From: an uncultured Actinomycetes bacterium
Lineage (GTDB): Bacteria; Actinomycetota; Thermoleophilia; RBG-16-64-13
Length of the DNA: 40,509 nucleotides
Direction of reading: 5' to 3'
NCBI GenBank assembly: GCA_903873715.1
Contig: CAIQPS010000079.1
Span: 1-40,509, forward strand
Shown: positions 31,449 through 39,518 of the stretch, piece after piece
Position numbering within the stretch: the first letter of the stretch is position 1
How the letters are laid out: every line of letters starts with the position of its first letter
Program-made: the position numbers and the translations under genes
Notes under the pieces: model-generated
What the model was told of the DNA's origin: nothing
What the model saw: only the letters and a program-made list of their open reading frames with translations
The model's database searches: none

Positions 31449-33800
31449 CTAGTCGGCGCAGGCCAGCAGCGTGCGCTCCACCAGCGCCCGGGCGATGCTG
31501 ACCTTGTAGCGGTTGTCTGACAGCGGGAGGGTGCCGCTCACGGCCAGGTCGGCCGCCGCGGCGGCGGTCTCGCCGTCGAGCCGCTTGCCGGCCAGGAAGT
31601 CCTGGGCCGCCGTCGCGACGACCGGGCGCCCGTAGACGGCGTTCAGGCAGATGGAAGCCCTGCCGACGACACCTTCCGTCGCGACGATCTCCACGGCGCA
31701 ACTGACAACCGGGAAGTCGATGGAGTTGCGCAGCGCGAACTTGGCGTGCCTGCTCCGCGACCCTTCAGCCGGGGCGGGTATGCGGATCTCGGTGACGATC
31801 TCACCCGCTTCCAGCGCGGTGCTCCCACCCGGCGCGACCGCGAAGAACTCGCCCGCGCCGAGCGCCCGCGCCGTCGTGCAGATCTCCCCGCCCAGCGCCA
31901 CGAGCACCGGCGCCAGGTCCGACGCGCTCACCGAGACGCATGCGCAGTCCATGCAGCGCCCCGCCTCCGTGGCCACCTGTTCTGCGGCGAGTCCGGCCAC
32001 ATCCTCTCGCTTCATGGTCCGGTCGCCCGGCTGAAGGCTGGACACTGTCACGCGCCGGACCCCCGCGGTGAACGACGAAGGGCAGTGCTCCTCGGCAACC
32101 GGCGGCTCCGCGGGGCCCGCGCCCCCCAGATACCGGTCGATGGCGGCGGCGGCACGGCGGCCCGAGCCCATCGCCGTGGTGACGTAGCTTGGGCCCGAGG
32201 TCACGTCGCCGCTGGCGAAGAGGCCGGGGATGGCCGTCTCCTGGGTATCGGCGTCGACACGGATGAGCCCGCGCTGGAAGACGGAATCCGGCAGTTCTAT
32301 CCGCAGCGCGGCGATGTCGGGCTGCTGGCCGATGGCCACGACGATGGTGTCGGCCATGACACTGCTGACGGCGCCGGTGTCGTACACGGGGGCGAACCGC
32401 CCCTCCTCGTCGAACACCGCAGTACAGGCGACCAGTTCCATCCCGGCCGCGCAGTCGCCGCTCAAGAGCACCCTGCTGGGCCCGCACGACGGCCGGATCT
32501 CGACGCCTTCCTCCAGCGCCTCGTCCACCTCGGCTTTGATGGCCGGCATGTCCTCCAACGCTTCCAGGCAGGCCAGACTGACGGTGGCGGCGCCCCGGCG
32601 CTTCGCGGTGATGGCCGCGTCGATTGCGACGTTCCCACCCCCGATCACCAGCACGCTCCGCGCCTTCTCCCGCTCGTCGTCCACGCGCGACCGGCGCAGG
32701 TACTCCAGGCCGGATATCAGTTCCGGTCCCTCGCCGATGCCCAGTTCGCGCTCGCGCCAGGTGCCCAATGCCAGGAAGACGGCGTCGTAGCGGTCGCGCA
32801 AGGCCTGCAGGGCCATGTCCTTGCCGACCTCGACGCCCGCCAGGAACTCGATGCCGAGACTGCACAGGATCTCCACCTGGCGGTCGACGACCCGGTCGGG
32901 GAGCCGGTAGCCTGGGATGGCGTGGTTGAGCATGCCGCCCGGCTTCTCGAAGCGGTCGAAGACGGTGACGGCATGGCCGCTCATGCGGAGGTAGTAGGCG
33001 GCGGACAGACCTGCCGGTCCGGCACCCACGACCGCGACGGTCTTGCCCGTGGCGGCGGCCGGCTCGAGGCCCAGCCGCTCCCATTCGTCCAGCGCATAGT
33101 CGCCCACCGTGCGCTCGAGCGCCCGGATGGACACCGCCTCGTCCACGTCGCCGCGGTTGCAGGCCTTCTCGCAGAAGTGCGGGCACACCCGGCCGGTCAC
33201 GGCCGGCAGCGGGTTGTGCGCCAGCAGGCGCCGGGCCGCCGAGGCCAGGTCGCCCTGCTGCACAGCGCGCAGGTACACGGGGATCTCGGTGCCGGCCGGG
33301 CAGGCGCGCTCGCACGGGCTCGCCTGGAGCTTCGCGCCCCCGTAGATGGAGTGGTAGCGGTTGTCGCCGGCCAGCGCGTAGCAGGCATCGCCGCCCTTGC
33401 GCATGCAGTGGAAGCGGTCGTCCGGGCACCAGTAGTACCAGCAGCGCGTGCTCTGGCAGATGTTGCCGGCCACGGTGCCCATCTCCCGGATCTGCGGGGA
33501 GGCTACGCTCGCCGCGGCGGCGGCCACAGCCGGGAAGCGCTCCTGGACGCCGGGGTGCTCGGCCAGCGCCTTCAACTTGGTGAGCGCGCCGACGGTCAGC
33601 CCATCGCCGTCCACCACGATGTGATCCAGCGCCGGGAGGCCCTTGAGGTCCACGACCATCTGGGGATAATCGGTGCCTATCTCGTCCTTCATCTCCCCGA
33701 GCAGGTCGGTGCCGCCGGCCATCGCGCGGGCGCCGTCGCGGGCGAGAGCTTCGGATGCCTCGACGAGGGTGGCGGGGCGCAGGTGTTCGAACGGTCTCAT
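31449..33800 (-). CDS. Molybdenum hydroxylase FAD-binding subunit with an internally nested GltD-like oxidoreductase
   Basis: A 783-residue protein of two interleaved parts. Residues 1-158 begin a CoxM/XdhB-type FAD subunit: AGGTDLL (28-34), 'MGTVAGNICQSTRC' (107-120), then a Cys-rich loop (C120, C125, C132, C140) like the 4Fe-4S loop of 4-hydroxybenzoyl-CoA reductase beta subunits. At about 160 a complete glutamate-synthase small-chain-like unit starts: CERACPAG, GRVCPHFCEKAC, VGAGPAG (258-264), VIGGGN (385-390), 'GLFASGDV' (526-533) and the closing RCMDCAC (615-621). After that the FAD subunit resumes exactly where family members continue ('SASDLAPVLVALGG') to the end. The result could pass electrons between NAD(P)H and the hydroxylase through extra flavin and clusters. 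ATG 33800 has GGGGAGGG upstream; 14 nt after the Mo subunit. Confidence 0.92.
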   Translation of the reverse strand: MRPFEHLRPATLVEASEALARDGARAMAGGTDLLGEMKDEIGTDYPQMVVDLKGLPALDHIVVDGDGLTVGALTKLKALAEHPGVQERFPAVAAAAASVASPQIREMGTVAGNICQSTRCWYYWCPDDRFHCMRKGGDACYALAGDNRYHSIYGGAKLQASPCERACPAGTEIPVYLRAVQQGDLASAARRLLAHNPLPAVTGRVCPHFCEKACNRGDVDEAVSIRALERTVGDYALDEWERLGLEPAAATGKTVAVVGAGPAGLSAAYYLRMSGHAVTVFDRFEKPGGMLNHAIPGYRLPDRVVDRQVEILCSLGIEFLAGVEVGKDMALQALRDRYDAVFLALGTWRERELGIGEGPELISGLEYLRRSRVDDEREKARSVLVIGGGNVAIDAAITAKRRGAATVSLACLEALEDMPAIKAEVDEALEEGVEIRPSCGPSRVLLSGDCAAGMELVACTAVFDEEGRFAPVYDTGAVSSVMADTIVVAIGQQPDIAALRIELPDSVFQRGLIRVDADTQETAIPGLFASGDVTSGPSYVTTAMGSGRRAAAAIDRYLGGAGPAEPPVAEEHCPSSFTAGVRRVTVSSLQPGDRTMKREDVAGLAAEQVATEAGRCMDCACVSVSASDLAPVLVALGGEICTTARALGAGEFFAVAPGGSTALEAGEIVTEIRIPAPAEGSRSRHAKFALRNSIDFPVVSCAVEIVATEGVVGRASICLNAVYGRPVVATAAQDFLAGKRLDGETAAAAADLAVSGTLPLSDNRYKVSIARALVERTLLACAD

Positions 33801-33814
33801 TGCTGCCCTCCCCT

Positions 33815-36247
33815 CTAGGCCTTGCCCAGGCTTCTCAGGACCCGGGACGGTGTGACCGGATACTCGTCGATCCACCGGCCGATGGCGTTGTAGACCGCCG
33901 CCGGGATGAGGTAGGGCGCCGTGGTGGCCACATCCTCGCCGATGCCCACCGCACCGTAGGGCCCGTAGCCCATGCCGGTCTCGACCAGCCGGGTCTCGAT
34001 GGGCCCGATGTCGAGGATGGTGGGGATCTTGTAGTTGAGCATGTCCGAGTTGAGGTAGACCCCGGTCACCGGATCGGTGACCATCTCTTCGAAGAGACCC
34101 CGGCCCATCGCCATGTAGGCGCCTCCGTACTGCTGGCCCTCGCATCCGTCCCAGTTGATCACGTGCCCCACGTCGTTCACCGTCACCAGCTTCAGGATGT
34201 CTATCTTGCCGGTGTCGGTATCGACCGCCACCTCCACGAAGTGCGCCTGCCGGCACAGCCGCAGCCGTTTGCTCGCGTAGGCCCCGTCCTGCACCTGGAA
34301 GCTGTCGGCGAAGAGGGGCTGGCAGTAGTCCTCGCGGGGCGCGCCCACGCGGGGGAACTCCGTCTCCACCATGGTCCCCGACGGCGCCGAGCGCTTGACG
34401 AACTCGGCTACCGAGATGCGGTTGGCCGGGTCGGCCTTCTCGAAGATGTAGCCCTCCTGGATCCCCAGGTCCTCGGGAAGCAGGTCCGGGAAGATGGGCG
34501 GGAAGCCGCCCTGCTGGGTGACCCCGCGCGGCGCCACCGCTGCCTCCAGGATGCGGCGCTTGAGGATCCTGGCCGCGTTGCGCACGGCGAAACCGTTGAC
34601 TGACAGGTTGGTGGAACTGTCGGGGGTCATCGCGAAGAAGCCCGCGTCCTCCTGCTGGCGGTAGAAGACCTTCTCCACCGGCAGGCCTATCTCGTCGGCT
34701 GCGATCTGGCAGTAGGCGGTCTCGGCGTTCTGCCCGCCGTCGGCCCGGCAGCCGAAGATGGTGGCGCTGCCGTCGTTGCGCTCCAGCCGGATGGCCATCT
34801 CGCTGGACCCGCTCGAATCCTCCCACTCGTGCGTCCACACGAAGCCGAGGCCGTGCATGCGGTGGTCATCCAGGCTCTTGGTGCCGGGCAGATGCCACTT
34901 GGCATCCCAGTCGATGGCCGCCTTGCCCTTGTCGAGACATTCGCGCAGGCTGTCGCGCTGCGCGAACCCTAGTTCGGCCTTCCTCTCCGCCAGCCAGGTC
35001 ACGTCGTGGCCGTCGGCGCCGTCGTTCTTGAGCGCCACCTCGACGGGGTCCAGCCCGAGCTCTCCGGCCACCTTGTTGCACACCAAGTTGAGCGTGCACA
35101 CGTTGGTGTTCTGCTCGCAGCGCACCGGCACGGTCGGCACCTTGTTCACCTCGACCATCACGCTGTGCTCGCGGACGTTGGGGATGCAGGTGTTCTCCAG
35201 TATGTGGTTGAGCGTGCCGAATACCGGATACTCCTGGTTGTCCAGCAGCGAATCCCCCGAGACGGCCAGGATGGTACCGTCCCGCGTGGCGCCCACCTTG
35301 AGGGTGACGAAGCCCTCGTCCATGTTGCCGCCACAGAAGTCGTTCCGGCGATCCATGGTCCACTTGACCGGGCGGCCGGTCCTCTTGGAGAGCACGCCGG
35401 CACAGTAGTTGCCGAAGTTGCTCCGCGGAGTAGCGTTCCAGCCGCCGAAGCTCGCCCCCTGACGAGGACAGTGCAGGCTGATGGTGCTCATGGGCACGTC
35501 GAACCACTTGGAGATGCAGCGCTTGATGATGTGCGGGCGCTGGTGCTTGATCCATATCTCGGGCGCGTCCCCGTTCCAGCGGAAGACCCCGCAGGGCCGC
35601 TCCGGCCCCACCCAGGTGTTCAGGTGCTGCCGGTACGTGAACTCCAGGACGATATCCGAGGCGAGGAACCCGGCCTCGACGTCCCCGCGGCCGCCCAGTT
35701 GGTCCATGCGCACGTTGCCCACCGGGAAGGTCTCCGGTTTGGTGAGGAGGGCGTCCGGCTTCACGGCGTCGCGGATGTCGAGCAGGAAGGGCAACTGCTC
35801 CCACTCCACCTCGATGAGCCGCACCGCTTCCTCGGCCACGGCCACCGAGTCGGCGGCGATGACCGCGCCGACCTCCTGCCCCTCGTAGTAGGCGATGCGC
35901 GGCACCGGCGGCTCAGACGTCACGATGTGGCCGCCCAGGTCCACCACTTCGGGGAGCCCCGGGTCGTCGTAGCGCAGGATGGCCCGCACGCCGGGGAGTG
36001 CAGCGGCCTTGGAGGTATCCATCGACACGATGCGGCAATGCGCGTACGGCGACGCCAACCACCGCATCTGCAGCATGCCCGGCAGTGCCACATCGAAGGT
36101 GTAGACCGCCTGTCCGCTTGCTTTCTCGTACCCATCGATGCGGCGCACGCCCCGCTTGCCGATATAGCGCTGGTCCTCGAGCGGATAGGCGTCCGCCCGC
36201 AGGTTGTCCATGAGCCCGAGGATGCGGGCCAGGGTCTCGTCGGTCAC
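33815..36247 (-). CDS. Xanthine-oxidase-family molybdenum-binding catalytic subunit
   Basis: An 810-residue subunit of the XdhA/CoxL/aldehyde-oxidase class. An N-terminal 'hammerhead' domain (about 30-150) contains 'IGKRGVRRIDGYEKASGQAVYTFDV'. The Mo-cofactor domains follow: 'QGASFGGWNATPRS', 'RPVKWTMDRRNDF', and the catalytic Glu in GIGED (E771) near the C-terminus. The cofactor is molybdopterin (cytosine dinucleotide usually) with a sulfido ligand, and the enzymes hydroxylate aldehydes, purines or aromatic rings with water. The CODH motif AYRCSFR is absent. The substrate is not evident; aldehyde oxidation would fit the operon. The GTG start (36247) overlaps the [2Fe-2S] gene's TGA by 4 nt and has GGGAGGTG upstream. 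Confidence 0.92.
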   Translation of the reverse strand: MTDETLARILGLMDNLRADAYPLEDQRYIGKRGVRRIDGYEKASGQAVYTFDVALPGMLQMRWLASPYAHCRIVSMDTSKAAALPGVRAILRYDDPGLPEVVDLGGHIVTSEPPVPRIAYYEGQEVGAVIAADSVAVAEEAVRLIEVEWEQLPFLLDIRDAVKPDALLTKPETFPVGNVRMDQLGGRGDVEAGFLASDIVLEFTYRQHLNTWVGPERPCGVFRWNGDAPEIWIKHQRPHIIKRCISKWFDVPMSTISLHCPRQGASFGGWNATPRSNFGNYCAGVLSKRTGRPVKWTMDRRNDFCGGNMDEGFVTLKVGATRDGTILAVSGDSLLDNQEYPVFGTLNHILENTCIPNVREHSVMVEVNKVPTVPVRCEQNTNVCTLNLVCNKVAGELGLDPVEVALKNDGADGHDVTWLAERKAELGFAQRDSLRECLDKGKAAIDWDAKWHLPGTKSLDDHRMHGLGFVWTHEWEDSSGSSEMAIRLERNDGSATIFGCRADGGQNAETAYCQIAADEIGLPVEKVFYRQQEDAGFFAMTPDSSTNLSVNGFAVRNAARILKRRILEAAVAPRGVTQQGGFPPIFPDLLPEDLGIQEGYIFEKADPANRISVAEFVKRSAPSGTMVETEFPRVGAPREDYCQPLFADSFQVQDGAYASKRLRLCRQAHFVEVAVDTDTGKIDILKLVTVNDVGHVINWDGCEGQQYGGAYMAMGRGLFEEMVTDPVTGVYLNSDMLNYKIPTILDIGPIETRLVETGMGYGPYGAVGIGEDVATTAPYLIPAAVYNAIGRWIDEYPVTPSRVLRSLGKA

Positions 36248-36798
36248 CGGGTCACCTCCCGGGCGGCGCGGGTATCGCCGGTCGCCTCGGCCGCTCCGCC
36301 ACTCGCGCCCGGCGCCGCACCGCGCAGGATCTCGGCGGCCTCCAGCACCGCCTTGATGTGCTGCGGGTAGGTGCCACAGCGGCACAGGTTGCCGGCCAGC
36401 CCCTCCATGACCTCCCGTTCCGTGGGATCGGGGTTCCGGTCGAGCAGTGCCTTGGCGGCCACCACGAAGCCTGGGGTGCAGAAGCCGCACTGCATGCAGC
36501 TGTACTTCACATACGACTCGATGAGCGGGTGGCCCGCGGCGGCGATGCCCTCCACCGTCTCCACCGAACGGCCGTCACACTGGATAGCGAGCACCATGCA
36601 GGACAGCACCACGCTGCCGTCCAGGATGACCGAGCAAGCGCCGCAGGCGCCGCGGTCGCAGAACTCCTTGACGCCCAAGAGGCCAAGCTGGTCGTGGAGC
36701 AGGTGCTGCAATGTCCAGTTGGGCTGCACCAGCAGGTCGTGCGGTTGCCCGTTGACCGCCAGCCTGATGGGGGCGTGACTTTTGACCTTCTCGGCCAT
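36244..36798 (-). CDS. Molybdenum hydroxylase [2Fe-2S] subunit
   Basis: A 184-residue electron-transfer subunit. A plant-ferredoxin-type cluster motif (C-x4-C-x2-C...C: CDRGACGAC and SC near residues 47-67) is followed by the second helical cluster domain (CGFC near 103 and CRCG near 138). The C-terminal 27 residues are a Gly/Ala-rich tail beyond the conserved domain. It carries electrons from the Mo site to the FAD subunit. ATG 36798 follows AAAGGAG and lies 18 nt after the dehydratase gene; its end overlaps the Mo-subunit start (GTGA). Confidence 0.95.
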   Translation of the reverse strand: MAEKVKSHAPIRLAVNGQPHDLLVQPNWTLQHLLHDQLGLLGVKEFCDRGACGACSVILDGSVVLSCMVLAIQCDGRSVETVEGIAAAGHPLIESYVKYSCMQCGFCTPGFVVAAKALLDRNPDPTEREVMEGLAGNLCRCGTYPQHIKAVLEAAEILRGAAPGASGGAAEATGDTRAAREVTR

Positions 36799-36816
36799 GC
36801 GTGGCTCCTTTGCCCG

Positions 36817-37968
36817 TTATCCGATGACGCCGAGCCGCGTGGCGTTCATGAGGTCCCAGTCGATGCGGCACCCCAGACCCGGCAGCGTGGGCGCGTGGAT
36901 GAACCCCTCCCGGTCGACGGTCAGCGGTTCTTCCAGGCCGTAGCTGACGAAGTCGAAGCCATAGGCACCCGGCTCGTTGGGGCAGAGCAACTCGAAGAAG
37001 TCGCAGTTGGTGATGGCCATGGCGATGTTGAGCATCGCCACCTGGTTCGTCGGGCTGTAGGCGTCGTGCAGCTCGCAGTTCATCCCGTAGGCTTCCGCCA
37101 GGTGGCAGATCTTCATGACTCCCGTGATGCCGCCCTTGACCATGACGTCGGCGCGCAGGTAGTCGGTGGCCTTCATCTCGATCCAGGCGGGATACACGTG
37201 CAGACCGCCCAGCGTGCTCTCCGTGGCCAGCACCGGGATGGTCAGCTTCTCGCGGAGCCGGGAGTAGCCGGCGATGTCGTCGGCCTTCAGCGGATCCTCG
37301 TACCAGTAGTAGTCCAGCTCCTGGAGCGCCAGGCCCAGACGCAACGCCTGCGGGTACTTGTACTGCCAGCCGGCGTCGATCATGAGTTCCATGTCGCTTC
37401 CGACCGCTTCGCGCACCGCGGCACACGCCTCGATGTCGCCTTTCAGGGTGCCGCTGCCACTGTTGGTGAAGAAGTCCGAGAACGACGGCGGGTGCAGCTT
37501 GTACGCCTTGATGCCCATCTCTTTGTAGGCCAGCGCTTCGGCGACGTACGCGGCCGCGTCGGGGAGAGCCCACGAGGACGCGTAGGCGGGAAGCTTCTCG
37601 CGACAGGTGCCGAGCAGCCGGTGGACCGGCAACCCCACGGACTTGCCGGCGATGTCCCACAGGACCACGTCGATGTAGCCCTGAACGGTGTGGTGCAGAC
37701 AGCGGGCCATGCCGCGCAGTTGGTGCCAGATGGCCCCGATGTCCATGGGGTCGCGGCCGAGCAGACGGGGCTTCACCACCTCGACGATCTGCTTCGCGAC
37801 GACCTCCACGCCGGCGCCGACAGCCAGCTGGTCGGCGATGAAGGTGTGACCGCTCACACCCTCGTCGGTCTCTATGGTCAGTATGCCCAGACGGCTGTCC
37901 GCCGGGAATCCCACTACTCGGGCACAGTCGTACGTGTGTACGCTCACCCTGATGTCCGTGATCTTGAT
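36817..37968 (-). CDS. Mandelate racemase/muconate-lactonizing-type enolase superfamily enzyme (sugar-acid dehydratase-like)
   Basis: A 383-residue enzyme. Metal ligands are D198 (LMIDAG), E224 (WYEDPL) and E250 (ATEST); the acid/base dyad is D274 (DVMVKGG) and H301 (LHDAYSP), in the same order and spacing as in mandelate racemase. The KxK motif of that family appears as K157-x-H159 (YKLH), so the second Lys is replaced by His, and a 12-residue longer loop follows. Members abstract a proton alpha to a carboxylate; many are sugar-acid dehydratases. The reading frame begins ATC AAG ATC ACG, in the place where relatives have MKITDIRV, with AGGAGG five bases upstream. No ATG, GTG or TTG fits nearby (a GTG at 37947 lacks a site), so a non-standard ATC start or a sequence error is likely. 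It lies 23 nt after glycerate kinase. Confidence 0.88.
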   Translation of the reverse strand: MKITDIRVSVHTYDCARVVGFPADSRLGILTIETDEGVSGHTFIADQLAVGAGVEVVAKQIVEVVKPRLLGRDPMDIGAIWHQLRGMARCLHHTVQGYIDVVLWDIAGKSVGLPVHRLLGTCREKLPAYASSWALPDAAAYVAEALAYKEMGIKAYKLHPPSFSDFFTNSGSGTLKGDIEACAAVREAVGSDMELMIDAGWQYKYPQALRLGLALQELDYYWYEDPLKADDIAGYSRLREKLTIPVLATESTLGGLHVYPAWIEMKATDYLRADVMVKGGITGVMKICHLAEAYGMNCELHDAYSPTNQVAMLNIAMAITNCDFFELLCPNEPGAYGFDFVSYGLEEPLTVDREGFIHAPTLPGLGCRIDWDLMNATRLGVIG

Positions 37969-37991
37969 GGTGTCCTCCTGCCTGCTCGGTC

Positions 37992-39518
37992 CTACTTCAC
38001 GCCCACGCTGGTGGCGCTCTGCTTCTCGCCGCCCCGGGCCAACACCAGGACCACCGTGAGGTCCTGTGCGCTCACGCCGGGTTCGGCGTCCACCCCGCAG
38101 CCGGCCGCCCACAGGACGGGGCTGGTGTTGTGCCGCTTGAGTCCTTCGGCCGGGTCCAGTCCCGCCGCCTCGATCTCCGCCCGGGTGTGGCCGTCGACGA
38201 TGCCCCCGGCGAGACACCAAGGCATGCCGGCCACGGCGACGCCGCCCTCCACTCCGGGCCCGTCCGTCCCATCGGTGTCCACGGACCCGATGACGATGTT
38301 CTCGCTCCCCGCGATCCGCAACGCCGCCGCCACCGCGTACTCCTGGTCGCGACCGCCAACGCCGCCATCCTGCCCCACCGACACGACCATCTCGCCCCCG
38401 CTGAACAGCGCGACCGGTGGCTCCACCGGCTGCCCGCCTGACTCGATCTCGCGTGCGATGCAGCCGGCCATGGCCCCCGCCTGAGAAGCCTCGACGAACC
38501 AGAGGTTCTCGGCCAGGAAGAGGGCGTTGAACCCCAGTTCCCGGGCCTTCCGCATCGCGGAGGGGAAGAGCCCGGTGTCCGAGCCGGACGGCATGAGTCC
38601 GAAGAGCCGCCAAGGCGCGAACCCCTCGAACTCGTCGGCTTTGACCGTCTCCCACTCTCCGGGCGCCCGGCGCAGGAAGTCCTCGACCGCCGCCGGCACG
38701 GCATCCGCCGCGCCGTAGGACTCGAGCACGCCGGCCGCTCCCGCGAACGTGGTGCAGTCGGGCAGGCCGTGAAGCCAGAAGTTCTTGCGCATCAGGGCTT
38801 CGTGCGAGCTGGGGTCGGCCAGGATGAGGTGTATCACCCTGGCGGGTTGCAGCGCCCGGGTGATACGGCCGCCCTTGAGGCGGTCGAGGTGGTTCCGCAC
38901 CGCGTTGAGTTCGGGGGTCGGGACGCCCCGCTCGATCTGCAGGATACGGGTGGTCTCCTGGATGTCTTCGAGCGTGATACCCGGCGCGGGCAGCGTCAGC
39001 AGCGAAGAGATGCCGTTACCGGCCAGCATGAAGACGAGGTCGTCCGGACCGAAGCCGCCACACATGTCAAGGATGGCCTCGCACCCACGGACGCAGTCCG
39101 CGTCGGGCACCGGATGGCCGCCCAGCGTCACCCCGATCTTCTCGCAGATCACCGGATGACCCTTCTTGTCTATCACGTGGCCGCCGGTGAGCCGGTCGCC
39201 AAGGATGTCCTCGAGCGCCCGCGCCGCCCTCTGCACGCCCTTGCCGGCGCCGAACACGAACACCCGCCCGACCCGCGACAGGTCTATGACCTCCGTCCCG
39301 CTGCGCGGATCCCCTCGGGGCTCGAAGCGCCCTCCCCCGATGACGAGCCGGCGCCGGGCCGTGCCGTCATCCTCTTGGTCCAGCCGGACGAGTTCGCGGA
39401 CGTTCGCGTAGGGGTCGGCGCCCTGCAGACCGGCCTCCAGGATCTCCACCATGGCCCGCCGCCCAGGCAGGTTGCCGTGAGAGGTGAGGGTCTCCGCGTT
39501 CCTTATGCGAGGAGGCAC
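37992..39518 (-). CDS. Glycerate 2-kinase (MOFRL family)
   Basis: A 508-residue kinase of the DUF4147/MOFRL type that phosphorylates D-glycerate to 2-phosphoglycerate. N-terminal 'RVFVFGAGKGVQRAARALEDIL' and 'GGHPVPD' belong to the nucleotide-binding part; 'PELNAVRNHLDRLKGGR' and the C-terminal 'DQEYAVAAALRIAG', 'SVDTDGTDGPG' and 'GIVDGHT' belong to the MOFRL domain. It is somewhat longer than typical bacterial members (about 420-450). The GTG start (39518) is favoured because 'RIRNAE.LTSHGN' is the usual N-terminus and AGGAGAGG lies upstream; it overlaps the enolase-like gene by 16 nt. It would feed glycerate into lower glycolysis. Confidence 0.9.
   Translation of the reverse strand: MPPRIRNAETLTSHGNLPGRRAMVEILEAGLQGADPYANVRELVRLDQEDDGTARRRLVIGGGRFEPRGDPRSGTEVIDLSRVGRVFVFGAGKGVQRAARALEDILGDRLTGGHVIDKKGHPVICEKIGVTLGGHPVPDADCVRGCEAILDMCGGFGPDDLVFMLAGNGISSLLTLPAPGITLEDIQETTRILQIERGVPTPELNAVRNHLDRLKGGRITRALQPARVIHLILADPSSHEALMRKNFWLHGLPDCTTFAGAAGVLESYGAADAVPAAVEDFLRRAPGEWETVKADEFEGFAPWRLFGLMPSGSDTGLFPSAMRKARELGFNALFLAENLWFVEASQAGAMAGCIAREIESGGQPVEPPVALFSGGEMVVSVGQDGGVGGRDQEYAVAAALRIAGSENIVIGSVDTDGTDGPGVEGGVAVAGMPWCLAGGIVDGHTRAEIEAAGLDPAEGLKRHNTSPVLWAAGCGVDAEPGVSAQDLTVVLVLARGGEKQSATSVGVK

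Noticed and set aside
33815-36247. The molybdenum hydroxylase as aerobic CO dehydrogenase
   Set aside because: The AYRCSFR loop of form I CoxL is absent and no cox accessory genes are present.
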